A stretch of DNA of 51,115 nt, taken from assembly GCF_004342225.1 (NCBI RefSeq), contig NZ_SMAR01000027.1:1-51115 (forward strand), given 5' to 3'. The position numbers were made by a program, and so were the translations under genes. This DNA comes from Martelella mediterranea. Its GTDB lineage: Bacteria; Pseudomonadota; Alphaproteobacteria; Rhizobiales; Rhizobiaceae. How positions within the stretch are numbered: position 1 is the stretch's first letter; each line of letters begins with the position of its first letter. Of this stretch, positions 7,697 to 16,649 are shown one piece after another. Under the pieces are notes generated by a model. It did no database searches. It saw nothing but the letters and a program-made list of their open reading frames with translations, and was not told the DNA's origin.

Positions 7697-8569
7697 ATGA
7701 ATCATTACAGCGCCGAAGATCACCGCATTGCCAGTGCAGCGATGGCCGCACCCTATCTCACGCGCGAGCAGGAAACTGCGCTTGCCACCCGCTGGCGCGA
7801 ACGTGAGGACAATAAGGCCCGCAACGACATTGCAATGGCGCATTTGCGGCTGGTTGTCGCCATGGCGTCCAAATTCAAGGGCTTTGGCCTTCCCAAGAGC
7901 GATCTTGTGCAGGAAGGCTATCTTGGGCTTCTGGAAGCGGCGGCGCGCTTTGATCATGAGCGTGGCGTGCGGTTTTCCACCTATGCCAGCTGGTGGATCC
8001 GTGCCGCGATGCAGGATTTCGTGCTGCGCAACTGGTCGATTGTGCGCGGCGGAACAAGCTCTGCCCAGAAGGCGCTGTTTTTCAAACTACGCCGCTTACG
8101 GGCGCAGATTGCCGCACGTGACCGATCAATGAGCGCGCAGGCGATTTATGTGGAGATTGCCAGTCGTCTCGGCGTTCACGTGAATGACGTTCAGGCCATG
8201 GATGCCCGCCTCTCCGGCAATGATACCTCACTGCAGGCTCCGCTTGGCGGTGATGGCGAAGAAGATGGGGCTCAGCGTATGGACATGATTGTCTGTGATG
8301 CACCGCTGCCGGAAGAACAGGTCACCGGAATCATCGATGGTGAGCGTATTTCCCAAAAGCTGAGGTCGGCTCTGGCAAAGTTATCTCCACGCGAAAGTCG
8401 GGTTATCAAGGCTCGCAAACTTGCCGAAAAAGCAGCCACACTGGCGGAACTGGGTGATGAACTGGGCATATCGAAGGAGCGTGTGCGCCAGATCGAGGGG
8501 CGGGCTCTGGAAAAGCTGAAAGCCGCCATGACTGCAGATCCCCAGGCCAATGCATTGGTGCCAGCCTGA
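7697..8569 (+). CDS. rpoH2: RpoH-type heat-shock/stress sigma factor (RpoH2-like)
   Basis: The 290-residue protein is a group-3 sigma-70. Region 2 is seen as DLVQEGYLGLLEAAARFDHERG followed by STYASWWIRAAM (about 72-108). The RpoH box is QKALFFKLRRLR (about 123-134), and region 4 with its helix-turn-helix is LAELGDELGISKERVRQIEGRALEKL (about 245-272). Rhizobiales carry a main RpoH1 and a second RpoH2 linked to oxidative and general stress. The absence of the usual RpoH1 neighbourhood and the divergent N-terminus favour RpoH2, but the choice of paralogue is inference. The ribosome site is GGGAG ahead of ATG at 7697. Confidence 0.85.
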   Translation: MNHYSAEDHRIASAAMAAPYLTREQETALATRWREREDNKARNDIAMAHLRLVVAMASKFKGFGLPKSDLVQEGYLGLLEAAARFDHERGVRFSTYASWWIRAAMQDFVLRNWSIVRGGTSSAQKALFFKLRRLRAQIAARDRSMSAQAIYVEIASRLGVHVNDVQAMDARLSGNDTSLQAPLGGDGEEDGAQRMDMIVCDAPLPEEQVTGIIDGERISQKLRSALAKLSPRESRVIKARKLAEKAATLAELGDELGISKERVRQIEGRALEKLKAAMTADPQANALVPA

Positions 8570-8624
8570 AACCGGCTTCAAGTCCGATCAATTTCTGATG
8601 TAAGCCTCAAAATGCCATGGTTGT

Positions 8625-10139
8625 TCACTGAGAAACAATCTTGACCTTCTGGCCAACAGAAAGTGATGCGCCTGCAGGCAGGGCATTTAATATCTGGAAC
8701 AGCTCCAGCTTGCGGTTTGTGCCCATCATTCTTGCTGCCATGCTGGCAACCGTATCACCAGGCTGAACTTCAACGAGGCGTACACGAAGTGGCTGGACCG
8801 ATGCGATTTCCTCCGGCGTCATCTTGTGGAAGCTGGAGCGCACCGAACTTGCGATTTCTTCAAGATTGGTGTTGCCGCGTGGCGTTGCCGTCAGAAGGCG
8901 ATAAATATCGCCGCCAGAGCGGATAACCGTAACGTCAAACTGCCATTCCCCGGCATTTGCCCGCGCATTCGCGGCAGGCAGCCCGCCAATGGTCATGGCG
9001 CGCACAGTCGACGGGTCAAGCCCTGTTACCCAGCCGCTTTGAATATAGTCTTCCAGATTACGGCGACCATCGGCCTTAACCCCATCGAACCGGATTGCCA
9101 CATTGTTTGGGCCTGTGGCCACAACGGAGTTGGCCTTGTCGGTCATGACGAAGCCTGGCGGAACCTGAAACGCGATTTTCAGCTCCGGGTGATAGAAATT
9201 CCGGTCACGAATATAGCCGTCTTCCGGGTTTGGGCCGAACAGCATGCCATTGATGCCATTCAGGAAATATTCCGAACCAATCTCGCCTGCTCCATCTTTC
9301 TTCGCGTATTGATCCGCCTGATCTTCTGCAAGCTGAATGCGCTGAGGTGTGCTGGGATGACTGGAGAGAAAGTCGAGGCTCGATTCACCGTCAGCTGAGG
9401 CTGACTCGTAAGCTGCGAAGGCTGCCATCGAGCGCAAGAAGCGGGCTGCGGCATGCGGGTCGTAGCCCGCTTCAGACAGCATACGGATGCCGATGGCGTC
9501 TGCCTCAAGTTCCTGCTGGCGTGAGAACGCAGCAAGACGCAGCTTGCCGCGTGCCGCGATCTTCTGAGCCTGTGCGCTGTCGGGAAGCACTTCGGCAACC
9601 ACCTGATTGGAGATCGCCTCGGCTTCCTCGCGGCGTTGCCGCTCGATGCCATGATTGGCCGTCACATGCGCCATTTCATGAGAAAGAACTGCCGCCACTT
9701 CAGAAGCATCTGTGGCCAGGGCAAGAAGGCCGCGGGTGACATAAAGGTAACCGCCGGGCAGTGCAAACGCGTTGATGGTCGGCGAGTTCAAAATCGTGAT
9801 CCGGTATGTCTGCTGCGGGTTTTCCGAAACCGCTGTCAGTGCGCCGGCGATGCGGGCAACCAGCTTTTCGACCTGAGGATCGCGATATTGTCCGCCGTAG
9901 GTCTTCAGGATATTCGGATGCTCGCGCGCGCCCATTGCCGCGTTTGGATCATTGCGGGTCAGCGCATCAACCGTTTGCAACCCCTGTTGATTTTCCGGAA
10001 GCACAAAATAACTGTCAGCCGTCTGGCAGGCACCGAGAAACAGCAAAGTGCACAATGCAGCGACCGTATTGAGGCGCCGTTTCCGCATCGGAGCGGCTGT
10101 TGCGACCGTTATTGGTCCCGACCCGTTTTTTCGTTCCAT
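8625..10139 (-). CDS. M48-family metalloprotease lipoprotein with C-terminal LysM-like domain
   Basis: A periplasmic zinc protease of the BepA/LoiP kind. The catalytic motif HEMAH is at residues 154-158, with the third zinc ligand in the ELEADAIG segment. A lipobox LGAC with Cys38 follows the hydrophobic run AALCTLLFLG, so the protein should be lipid-anchored. A TPR-less middle region is followed by a LysM-like module at the end (VQPGDTVASMAARM to VGQKVKIV). Families like this degrade or refold misassembled outer-membrane proteins. The ATG at 10139 is used; ATG at 10088 (residue 18) would give a tighter lipoprotein signal. It lies downstream of thiBPQ on the same strand after 139 bp. Confidence 0.88.
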   Translation of the reverse strand: MERKNGSGPITVATAAPMRKRRLNTVAALCTLLFLGACQTADSYFVLPENQQGLQTVDALTRNDPNAAMGAREHPNILKTYGGQYRDPQVEKLVARIAGALTAVSENPQQTYRITILNSPTINAFALPGGYLYVTRGLLALATDASEVAAVLSHEMAHVTANHGIERQRREEAEAISNQVVAEVLPDSAQAQKIAARGKLRLAAFSRQQELEADAIGIRMLSEAGYDPHAAARFLRSMAAFAAYESASADGESSLDFLSSHPSTPQRIQLAEDQADQYAKKDGAGEIGSEYFLNGINGMLFGPNPEDGYIRDRNFYHPELKIAFQVPPGFVMTDKANSVVATGPNNVAIRFDGVKADGRRNLEDYIQSGWVTGLDPSTVRAMTIGGLPAANARANAGEWQFDVTVIRSGGDIYRLLTATPRGNTNLEEIASSVRSSFHKMTPEEIASVQPLRVRLVEVQPGDTVASMAARMMGTNRKLELFQILNALPAGASLSVGQKVKIVSQ

Positions 10140-10278
10140 TCTCTAAGCGCCTGCTGATCGTTTGAACCGGAACCAATACAACGCCTGAGCGCGAATAAGT
10201 ATCCGGCTTTTGGATGATGCCGCATCCCTCATTTGCCGCATCACACTGCACATTATGTGGCGTTCGGTTTAAAAACCG

Positions 10279-10932
10279 TCAATAGCGCGCTGAAAAGCGG
10301 CCATGTTCAATGACCAGTCGATGGTCGGCAAGCCGGTCCATCTCGTCTGGCTCATGAGACACCATGACAACCGTATTGCCGGTTTCGCGGTGAAGTTCAA
10401 CCAGAAGCGCGCCCATTTCCGCTCTTGTATCGGGATCGAGCGCGGCAAAGGGTTCGTCCAGAAGCAGGACGGGACGGTTGCGCACCAAAGCGCGCGCAAA
10501 GGCCGCACGCTGTCGCTCTCCACCTGAAAGCGAGGCAACCTTTCGTTTTTCAAACCCTTTAAGGCCAACACGTTCCAGCGCCTTGCTGATGCGGGCCTTG
10601 TCATCCGGGCTCAGCTTCAAAGCGGGATCGATGCCAAGACCGATATTGGTGAAGATATCGAGATGCGCGAACAGGTTATTATCCTGAAACACCAGCGTGA
10701 CGGGCCGATCTGCAATATGGATCCCGTTCATCACCTTGTCGCCGATTATGATGCGGCCTGTCGAAGGCGCCTCAAAACCGGCGATCAAATTAACCAGCGT
10801 GGTTTTCCCGGAGCCTGAGCGCCCTGTCACAGCGTTGATGGCACCTCCTGCGATGATACCGTCGAAGTTAAAGCGGTTCTCCCCCAGCGTCAGTGTGACA
10901 TTTTCAAGCGCTATATCGGCTGATTTCATCAT
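10279..10932 (-). CDS. thiQ: Thiamine ABC transporter ATP-binding protein ThiQ
   Basis: The 217-residue ATPase has Walker A GRSGSGKTT, the Q-loop VFQDNNLF, the signature LSGGERQRAAFARAL, Walker B VLLLDEPF and the switch His in VSHEPDE. It powers import of thiamine and its phosphates through ThiP. The length suits ThiQ, which lacks the extra C-terminal domain of MalK-type ATPases. The ATG at 10932 has AGGGA 6 bases upstream and starts 10 bp after the thiP stop; a frame opening at 10986 would overlap thiP. It is the last gene of thiBPQ, under the TPP riboswitch at 13697-13790. Confidence 0.93.
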   Translation of the reverse strand: MMKSADIALENVTLTLGENRFNFDGIIAGGAINAVTGRSGSGKTTLVNLIAGFEAPSTGRIIIGDKVMNGIHIADRPVTLVFQDNNLFAHLDIFTNIGLGIDPALKLSPDDKARISKALERVGLKGFEKRKVASLSGGERQRAAFARALVRNRPVLLLDEPFAALDPDTRAEMGALLVELHRETGNTVVMVSHEPDEMDRLADHRLVIEHGRFSARY

Positions 10933-10942
10933 GTCGGTGTCC

Positions 10943-12571
10943 CTAAATCCCACCTGCTCTGGCCTTCTGGCCGCGCGTTCCGGCAATCATCAGCAACAGA
11001 CAAACGAAGCCGAGAATAAGCGCAAGCCCGTTCGCATCAGCCGTGCGATAGCTGCCGAGGCGGCTGTAAAGCAGCCATGGCAGTGTCATCAGTTCGTTTC
11101 CGCCGAAAAGCGCGACAGCCCCCAGATCCCCGAGCGAGAGCGCCATGGCAAAGGCCATTGCCGTTGTCAGTGGTTTTCTCAAGCCCGGCCAGTCTATCGT
11201 TTTGAAGCGGTTAAAGCCTGAAAGACCGAGGCTTGCCGAAAGACGGGCTGTGCGGCTGCGGTGTATGGCGATGGCTGGCTGAAGAACACGCAGCACGAAA
11301 GGCAGGGCCATCAGCGTGTTGATGGCAACGACGATCACCGGCGCAGCCATTTCTGTCAGCCCGAACGGGCGCACCAGCAGGAACCAGCCGGTCCCCAGCA
11401 CGATGGGCGGCACCAGAAGCACGAGAGACCCCATTGCGCCCATCAGGTCGGACAGGCCACGGTCAAAGGATGATGGGTGCTTCATCGCTGCGATCGCACT
11501 GGTTGCCGCAATAAAAGAGAGTGCAATGGCAAGACAGATAATCGCGGCGGAAAACGCAATTGAAAGACTTGTTGCAAGTGCACGCAGGAAAACCGGTTCC
11601 CGAATGATTTTAAGAAGATCGGCCTGAACGCCTTTGAAGACGATGATCAGCAGCGGCAGCGCCAGAAAAACGGCAAACAGTCCGATCAGTCCGGAATCAG
11701 CCAGCCTCAGGCGGCCTTTGCGGCTGTCGGGGCGCGTCTGAGTGGTATCGGCACTTGTTCCGGGATCCTTTGGCTTGGGAAAGAAGGAAAGCCCAAAAAG
11801 GACAAGTGCGGTCAGTACGATCTGCATGCCTGCCAGCGCCACAGCGCGTGATGGATTAAAATCGAAGCGCAACGCCTGATAAATCGCGACTTCCAGCGTT
11901 GTTGCTGCAGGGCCGCCCCCTAAAATCAGGACCAGTGTGAACGATGTTGCGCATAGCATGAAAACCAGACCGGCTATGCCAGGGATCAGCGGAGCGATGA
12001 CCGGCCATTCGATGAACCGGAAGACCGAGCGCTGTGGCATGGAAAGCATTGCAGCAGATTTGAAGTACTCCTGCGGCACACGCTCCAGACCGGCAAGGAA
12101 CAGGCGTGCGGCAAGCGGGAGGTTGAAATAAACATGGGCCAGAAGAATGCCCTGCAGCCCGTAAATCTGAAGCGGACGGTCATAACCGGCAAAAGCGACC
12201 AGGTCATTAAAGAGGCCCTGCCGTCCCCAGACACCAATCAGCCCGAGGGCGCCGATAAGAACGGGAAGGCCGAGTGGAACGGCCATCAGACGAATAATCC
12301 AGAGCCTGCCGGGAAAGTGTGGCTGACGGGCGAGCGCACGTGCGACCGGTATGGCGAAGATCACCGACAAAGCTGTTGATAGCAAGGCCTGAAACAGGGT
12401 GAACCGAAGAATGCGCCAGACATAAACGTCGCTCAAAACCGCAGAAAGCGCGGCCTCGCCGCCGGAGCGCAGCAGTGCAAGAACGGCCGCAGCAATGAAC
12501 AGGCAAACCGCGCCAAGTGCGATGGCACCAGCGCGGTAAGAGCGGCGGAATTCTGAAGCAGACAGATACAA
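10943..12571 (-). CDS. thiP: Thiamine ABC transporter permease ThiP
   Basis: This 542-residue inner-membrane protein has about twelve transmembrane helices in two homologous halves, each with an ABC permease EAA-type loop (one around EYFKSAAMLSMPQ, one around RTARLSASLGLSG). The fused double-permease form is the usual ThiP architecture. It forms the channel for thiamine delivered by ThiB. The frame opens with TTG at 12571, 51 bp after the thiB stop, and no ATG is available upstream in frame, so the exact start is uncertain. A low-complexity linker between the halves (SFFPKPKDPGTSADTTQTRPDS) is poorly conserved by nature. Confidence 0.92.
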   Translation of the reverse strand: MYLSASEFRRSYRAGAIALGAVCLFIAAAVLALLRSGGEAALSAVLSDVYVWRILRFTLFQALLSTALSVIFAIPVARALARQPHFPGRLWIIRLMAVPLGLPVLIGALGLIGVWGRQGLFNDLVAFAGYDRPLQIYGLQGILLAHVYFNLPLAARLFLAGLERVPQEYFKSAAMLSMPQRSVFRFIEWPVIAPLIPGIAGLVFMLCATSFTLVLILGGGPAATTLEVAIYQALRFDFNPSRAVALAGMQIVLTALVLFGLSFFPKPKDPGTSADTTQTRPDSRKGRLRLADSGLIGLFAVFLALPLLIIVFKGVQADLLKIIREPVFLRALATSLSIAFSAAIICLAIALSFIAATSAIAAMKHPSSFDRGLSDLMGAMGSLVLLVPPIVLGTGWFLLVRPFGLTEMAAPVIVVAINTLMALPFVLRVLQPAIAIHRSRTARLSASLGLSGFNRFKTIDWPGLRKPLTTAMAFAMALSLGDLGAVALFGGNELMTLPWLLYSRLGSYRTADANGLALILGFVCLLLMIAGTRGQKARAGGI

Positions 12572-12622
12572 GGGCGCTGACTTTCGGTTGATAGGCTGAA
12601 GACCCGCTCAGAGCGCGTGGCG

Positions 12623-13639
12623 TTAGCGGGCGCTCATTGCGTTCAGCCACTCATCAATCCAGGCCTGCCGGTTTTCGGCAACGGTCTTCGGCGAGAACTG
12701 CAGCGTCTTCGTCGGTTTGACCGCATTTTCAAAAGCAGCGGGAAGTGGGTTCGACGTTTTCGCAGCAGGCATCATCCAGTTATGCGTCGGGATGGTATCC
12801 TGAAAGCCGGGCGTCAGCATGAAGGCCAGAAAGCGTTCCGCCAGCTCGGGCACATCCGTATTCTCAGTCATTGCTGCGACTTCAACCTGAATGTAAAGCG
12901 CATCGATATCAGCGGCCTTGTACCGTTCAGAATTTTCGGCAATTTCGTGATAGGCTGGCGATGTGGTGTAGGAAAGCACCATGGGCGCTTCACCATCGGT
13001 AAACAGGCTATAGGCTTCCGACCAGCCGGGTGTGACAGTGAGAATGCGCTTGCTTAGGCTCTTCCATTTGCCGGCGGCCTCGTCACCATAAACCGATTTC
13101 ATCCAGAGCAACATGCCGAGACCCGGTGTCGAGGTGCGGGGGTCTTCAATCACAATTTTCTGGTTCTTGGGTCCATTGACGAGGTCATCGAGGCTGGTGG
13201 GCGGCGTTTCGATGCTTTCGGTGTCATAAACAACATCGAAATAGCCATAGTCGAAGGGAATAAAGGTGTCGTCCGACCAGCCGCCGGGAATATTGATTGA
13301 TCCTTCAGGAAGGCTGACAGGCGCAAAGAGTCCGGTCTCGCGTGCTTCATAGGTCAGGTTGTTATCCAGCCCGAGAACGATGTCGGCCTGGCTGGTTTTG
13401 CCCTCAAGCTTCATCCGGTTCAAAAGCGCTACGCCATCGGCAACACTCACGAATTTAAGAGTGCAATCGCACTCTGCCTCAAACGCCTCTTTGACCAGAG
13501 GCCCCGGACCCCATTCGGCATTGAAACTTTCATAGGTGTAGACGGTGAGCACTGGCTTTTCATCTGCGAAAGCGGGGGTGCTGGCCCCTGCAAAAGCTGC
13601 CAGAGCGGCTAGCATCGTCAATGGAAGAATTCTCGGCAT
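12623..13639 (-). CDS. thiB: Thiamine-binding periplasmic protein ThiB
   Basis: The 338-residue solute-binding protein starts with a Sec signal peptide ([18 protein letters not shown], cut after about residue 25 at AFA). The mature part has the ThiB signature [15 protein letters not shown] and the later NWMMPA and [10 protein letters not shown] segments. It captures thiamine, thiamine phosphate or pyrophosphate and delivers it to ThiPQ. The ATG at 13639 is chosen because a strong AAAGGAGGT ribosome site lies just upstream and the signal peptide starts there; the frame opening at 13693 runs into the riboswitch. The ribosome site is itself in a hairpin, described separately. Confidence 0.94.
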   Translation of the reverse strand: MPRILPLTMLAALAAFAGASTPAFADEKPVLTVYTYESFNAEWGPGPLVKEAFEAECDCTLKFVSVADGVALLNRMKLEGKTSQADIVLGLDNNLTYEARETGLFAPVSLPEGSINIPGGWSDDTFIPFDYGYFDVVYDTESIETPPTSLDDLVNGPKNQKIVIEDPRTSTPGLGMLLWMKSVYGDEAAGKWKSLSKRILTVTPGWSEAYSLFTDGEAPMVLSYTTSPAYHEIAENSERYKAADIDALYIQVEVAAMTENTDVPELAERFLAFMLTPGFQDTIPTHNWMMPAAKTSNPLPAAFENAVKPTKTLQFSPKTVAENRQAWIDEWLNAMSAR

Positions 13640-13678
13640 GACGCCACCTCCTTTATTGGTCAATGGGAAAAGGGCGTC
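13640..13678 (-). promoter_or_regulatory. Ribosome-site sequestering hairpin of the thi riboswitch
   Basis: On the minus strand, GACGCC (13678-13673) can pair with GGCGTC (13645-13640), directly before the thiB ATG. Inside, CTTT can pair with AAAG of the ribosome site. The stem would hide the AAAGGAGGT. It lies between the TPP aptamer and the start codon, where an expression platform acting on translation is expected. Confidence 0.6.
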
Positions 13679-13696
13679 GAATGTTTCGCGCATCTA

Positions 13697-13790
13697 ATCC
13701 CTCCGCCGGTTTTAACCGGATCAGGTTCCTCGGGTTGGATCCAAAAGTCCTCTCAGCGTCGCCTTTCAAATTCAGTGCGACCGCACCCCG
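13697..13790 (-). ncRNA. TPP riboswitch (THI element)
   Basis: Read on the minus strand, the conserved THI-box parts appear in order: GGGGTGC, then GCTGAGAGGA, then ACCCGAGGAACCTGATCCGG, and AAACCGGCG-GAGGGA. This is the thiamine-pyrophosphate aptamer. It lies upstream of thiBPQ, so transport should be repressed when TPP is abundant. The aptamer ends about 20 bases before the sequestering hairpin. Confidence 0.95.
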
Positions 13791-13986
13791 TTAGAGCAAG
13801 TTGATGAGTATCGCGCCCCGGCAGGTGATGCAAGAGCGGAAAACTCGGTGCCTGCGGGGTTTGAAACCAGCGTGGAAAAACATTAGGTTGGTGCTTCGCT
13901 TGGGCTTCCAAGCGAACCCGCCAGTCGTCATGCAAAGGAGTGTGTCGGCTCATCCTGAGAAGTGTTCGCAAGGAAGGAGCACACAA
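13791..13986. other. Divergent region between thi riboswitch and FKBP gene
   Basis: It holds the promoters for thiBPQ (minus) and the FKBP gene (plus). I cannot place -35/-10 elements with confidence. The ribosome site AAGGAGG of the isomerase is at its right end. Confidence 0.4.
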
Positions 13987-14424
13987 ATGGCAGAAGCAAA
14001 GAGCGGGGACACCGTTCGTATTCATTACACAGGGACCCTGAACAACGGTTCGACCTTCGATTCCTCACAGGGGCGTGACCCGCTGGAATTTACCGTCGGC
14101 GCCGGACAGATCATCCCAGGTCTTGATCGTGAGATCGAAGGCATGAGCGTTGGTGATACGCGTCAGGTCAAGGTTGCCTCGGAAGAGGCTTATGGCGCGC
14201 ATGATCCGCAGAAGGTTCAGGTTGTACCGAGTTCGGCCATGCCGCAGGATGCTGAAATCCAGCCCGGCATGCAGCTGCAGGCCCGCACGCCCAACGGCGA
14301 CACCGTGCCGCTCGTCGTGACCAAGGTTGAAGAAGATCAGGTTACCGTTGACGCAAACCATCCGCTGGCAGGCGAAGATCTCAATTTCGCTATCGAGCTT
14401 GTGGAAATCGTCAACGCTGCTTAA
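13987..14424 (+). CDS. FKBP-type peptidyl-prolyl isomerase (SlyD/SlpA-like)
   Basis: The 145-residue protein has an FKBP fold split by an inserted flap. The N-terminal half is GDTVRIHYTGTLNNGSTFDSS with FTVGAGQIIPGLDREIEGM, the insert-in-flap region covers about residues 68-120, and the C-terminal strand is LNFAIELVEI. This is the SlyD/SlpA arrangement of a cytoplasmic folding chaperone and prolyl isomerase. It lacks the His-rich metal-binding tail of E. coli SlyD. The ATG at 13987 has AAGGAGG upstream; a longer frame from 13801 reaches into the riboswitch region and is unlikely. A terminator follows at 14533. Confidence 0.9.
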   Translation: MAEAKSGDTVRIHYTGTLNNGSTFDSSQGRDPLEFTVGAGQIIPGLDREIEGMSVGDTRQVKVASEEAYGAHDPQKVQVVPSSAMPQDAEIQPGMQLQARTPNGDTVPLVVTKVEEDQVTVDANHPLAGEDLNFAIELVEIVNAA

Positions 14425-14532
14425 GTATACCCGATAACGGAACGAATTGTCTGGTGACTGCAATCCGGGTGCGCCGCAAAAAACTTTTCGGCCTGAGCCC
14501 GGCATGATTGTGACCGGATGATTTTTTTATTT

Positions 14533-14569
14533 GAGGCTGGAGTGCGAAATCGCATTCCAGCCTCTTTTT
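14533..14569 (+). terminator. Rho-independent terminator after FKBP gene
   Basis: GAGGCTGGAGTGCG (14533-14546) pairs perfectly around the loop AAAT with CGCATTCCAGCCTC (14551-14564), apart from G-T wobbles, and TTTTTG follows. Confidence 0.88.
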
Positions 14570-14819
14570 GTCAGTAGCATTTTCCAGAAGGGCAATTTAT
14601 GAACGAGACGGTTGAAAAATGCGATTTATTTTGCCGGGGATACGGAACCACAGCCCTTCTGTTCCGTTAGGAAATCGACTCGTTTTTTAGCATGAGCAGC
14701 CGCTTCGGGATTTCAGACCTGTTGCGGCTCAATTTTGGCGGGCGGTCCGACGGAAAAGTTATTGGGCGACAGGCGTTTTCGATTAGGCGATTGGTTGGTT
14801 TGAATTGGTTGGACGGATT
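14570..14819. other. Upstream region of the opg operon
   Basis: No gene is seen. The region should carry the opgG promoter. No clear -35/-10 pair or operator stands out to me. Confidence 0.35.
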
Positions 14820-16436
14820 ATGAAACGACGCAGCTTTCTGACGCAGACGGCCGTGGGGGCCTTCGCGTTCTCAGGTTTATCAGGAAAAGCTTTCGCGCAG
14901 GATGCGCCGGTCGAGCCGGACAAGGTGCCGATGCAAGGCGAGAATACGCAGCCCGCCGAACCGCAAGAATCCTTCTCTTTTGACAAGCTGACAGAGCAGA
15001 TGCGGGTCAAAGCGTCGAAGCCTTATTCTGCGCCAGCCGAGAACGTGCCCGAAGCATTTCAGAAGCTGGACTACGATGGCTATCGTGCAGTGCGGTATGA
15101 TCCCAACAAGGCGATCTGGCGTGATCGTTCAGCGTTCCAACTTCATGTTTTTCCGCTTGGCTGGCTGTTCAAAACGCCGGTAGACATTTACGAGGTCGCG
15201 GGTGGCGAAGCCGAAAAGCAGGTTTTTTCAGCAGACGATTTCATCTTTCAGCCGCCACTCAATCCTGCGGACTTTTCAGGCGTCGAGCTGCCGGGCGTCG
15301 CCGGTTTTCGCATCAATTATCCGCTCAATCGTCCCGATGTCAGCGACGAACTGATTTCATTTCTCGGATCTTCCTATTTCCGCGCTCTTGGTGAGGGCAA
15401 TATCTACGGACTTTCAGCGCGCGGCCTTGCCGTGAATACGGCAACACCGTCCGGCGAAGAGTTTCCCCGTTTCTCAGCCTTCTATGTTGTGCGCCCTGAA
15501 ACCGGCACGGAAAAGATCACTGTTTTTGCTGCTCTGGATGGGCCGAGTGTGACCGGCGCTTATCGATTTATCATCACGCCCGGCATGAATACGCGGATGG
15601 AAGTGACGGCCCGATTGTTTTTCCGGAACGAAATCGAGCGTCTGGGCGTTGCCCCCATGACTTCGATGTATTTGTTCGGACCCGCAAACCATCACGCTTT
15701 CGACGATTACCGTGAGCGCGTCCACGACAGTGAGGGCCTTAAGATCGTTCGCGCGGACGGAACAGAATTATGGCGCAGCCTGCACAACGGCAAGAAGCTG
15801 GCCAATTCCTATTTTTCGGAAACCAGTCCGCGTGCCTTCGGGCTTTACCAGCGGCATCGGGATTTTGAAGATTATCAGGATGCCGAAGCACATTATGAGC
15901 GTCGCCCGTCACTTCTGGTCGAACCGCTCAGCGACTGGGGTGAAGGCAATATCTCACTTGTCGAGATTCCGACGGATAAGGAAGTCAACGATAATATCGT
16001 CTGCTTCTGGCAGCCGAAAGAAAAGCCGCAGGCCGGCGGGTCTGCGGAATACAGCTATCGTCTGACCTGGGGGGCGATCGAAGAAGATCGGTCCCGGCTG
16101 GCGCGTGTCGTTGAGGTGCGCAGCGGTGAGGGCGGTGTATCCGGCGGAAACAGTGCCGACGGTGTGCGTAAGCTGATCGTCGATTTCGCCGGTGGCGCGC
16201 TGGATGATGCTGTTGCAAGCGCCAAGATTTCCGAACGTCTGCACGTCACCAATGGTGAGGTTGTGCATTCCACTGTTTCGGCGATCCGCAATGAGAATAT
16301 CTGGCGCCTCGCCATCGACATCAAGCCTGATGGCGACAAGCCTGTCGAGATTGTCGGCGCGTTGACGAACGGCGATCGCGACATATCTGAAGTATGGCTT
16401 TATCAATGGAGAATGGGTGATGACCAACCGAATTGA
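14820..16436 (+). CDS. opgG: Periplasmic glucan biosynthesis protein OpgG (MdoG family), Tat signal
   Basis: The 538-residue protein begins MKRRSFLTQTAVGAFAFSGL, a twin-arginine signal peptide ending near AFAQ (about residue 28). The mature OpgG/OpgD domain is recognised by FDKLTEQM, YDGYRAVRYDP with WRD, HVFPLGWLFKTPV, and the MTSMYLFG and FSETSPRAFGLYQR-DFEDYQD blocks. It acts in the periplasm on the beta-glucan backbone made by OpgH. In E. coli, OpgD carries a Tat signal and OpgG a Sec signal, so the Tat signal is OpgD-like, but position in an opgGH operon argues for OpgG. The ATG at 14820 begins the signal; a frame from 14805 adds five residues. Confidence 0.92.
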   Translation: MKRRSFLTQTAVGAFAFSGLSGKAFAQDAPVEPDKVPMQGENTQPAEPQESFSFDKLTEQMRVKASKPYSAPAENVPEAFQKLDYDGYRAVRYDPNKAIWRDRSAFQLHVFPLGWLFKTPVDIYEVAGGEAEKQVFSADDFIFQPPLNPADFSGVELPGVAGFRINYPLNRPDVSDELISFLGSSYFRALGEGNIYGLSARGLAVNTATPSGEEFPRFSAFYVVRPETGTEKITVFAALDGPSVTGAYRFIITPGMNTRMEVTARLFFRNEIERLGVAPMTSMYLFGPANHHAFDDYRERVHDSEGLKIVRADGTELWRSLHNGKKLANSYFSETSPRAFGLYQRHRDFEDYQDAEAHYERRPSLLVEPLSDWGEGNISLVEIPTDKEVNDNIVCFWQPKEKPQAGGSAEYSYRLTWGAIEEDRSRLARVVEVRSGEGGVSGGNSADGVRKLIVDFAGGALDDAVASAKISERLHVTNGEVVHSTVSAIRNENIWRLAIDIKPDGDKPVEIVGALTNGDRDISEVWLYQWRMGDDQPN

Positions 16437-16599
16437 AGAAAATCATACCGAAGCAGAGATCAGTCGCTATTTGCCCGACGCTGCACCGCTGCCGATGCCT
16501 GAGCAGGTCATCGAACGTGCTGGCTTTGTCTCGCGGATCGTTTCGGCACTGGTTCCTCCCCTGCAGAGCATTCCCGGCCTTCGGTCGCTTCGTTCCTGA
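16420..16599 (+). CDS. Small ORF between opgG and opgH (OpgI position; OpgH N-terminus-like)
   Basis: A 59-residue frame starts with ATG at 16420, 17 bp inside the end of opgG and in another frame, with GGAGA 7 bases before it. It contains LPDAAPLPMPEQ, which closely resembles the LPxEAPLAMPEQ motif at the N-terminus of long OpgH proteins of other proteobacteria. The frame closes 50 bp before the opgH start and lies in a different phase. The Rhodobacter sphaeroides operon has a gene called opgI at this place. It may be a translated peptide that works with OpgH, or a remnant of a longer OpgH N-terminus after frame change. No membrane segment is obvious. Confidence 0.55.
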   Translation: MTNRIEENHTEAEISRYLPDAAPLPMPEQVIERAGFVSRIVSALVPPLQSIPGLRSLRS

Positions 16600-16649
16600 A
16601 ACTCTTAAGACCAAGGTTCACGGCCACCGTCATCAGCCAAGGGTAAATC

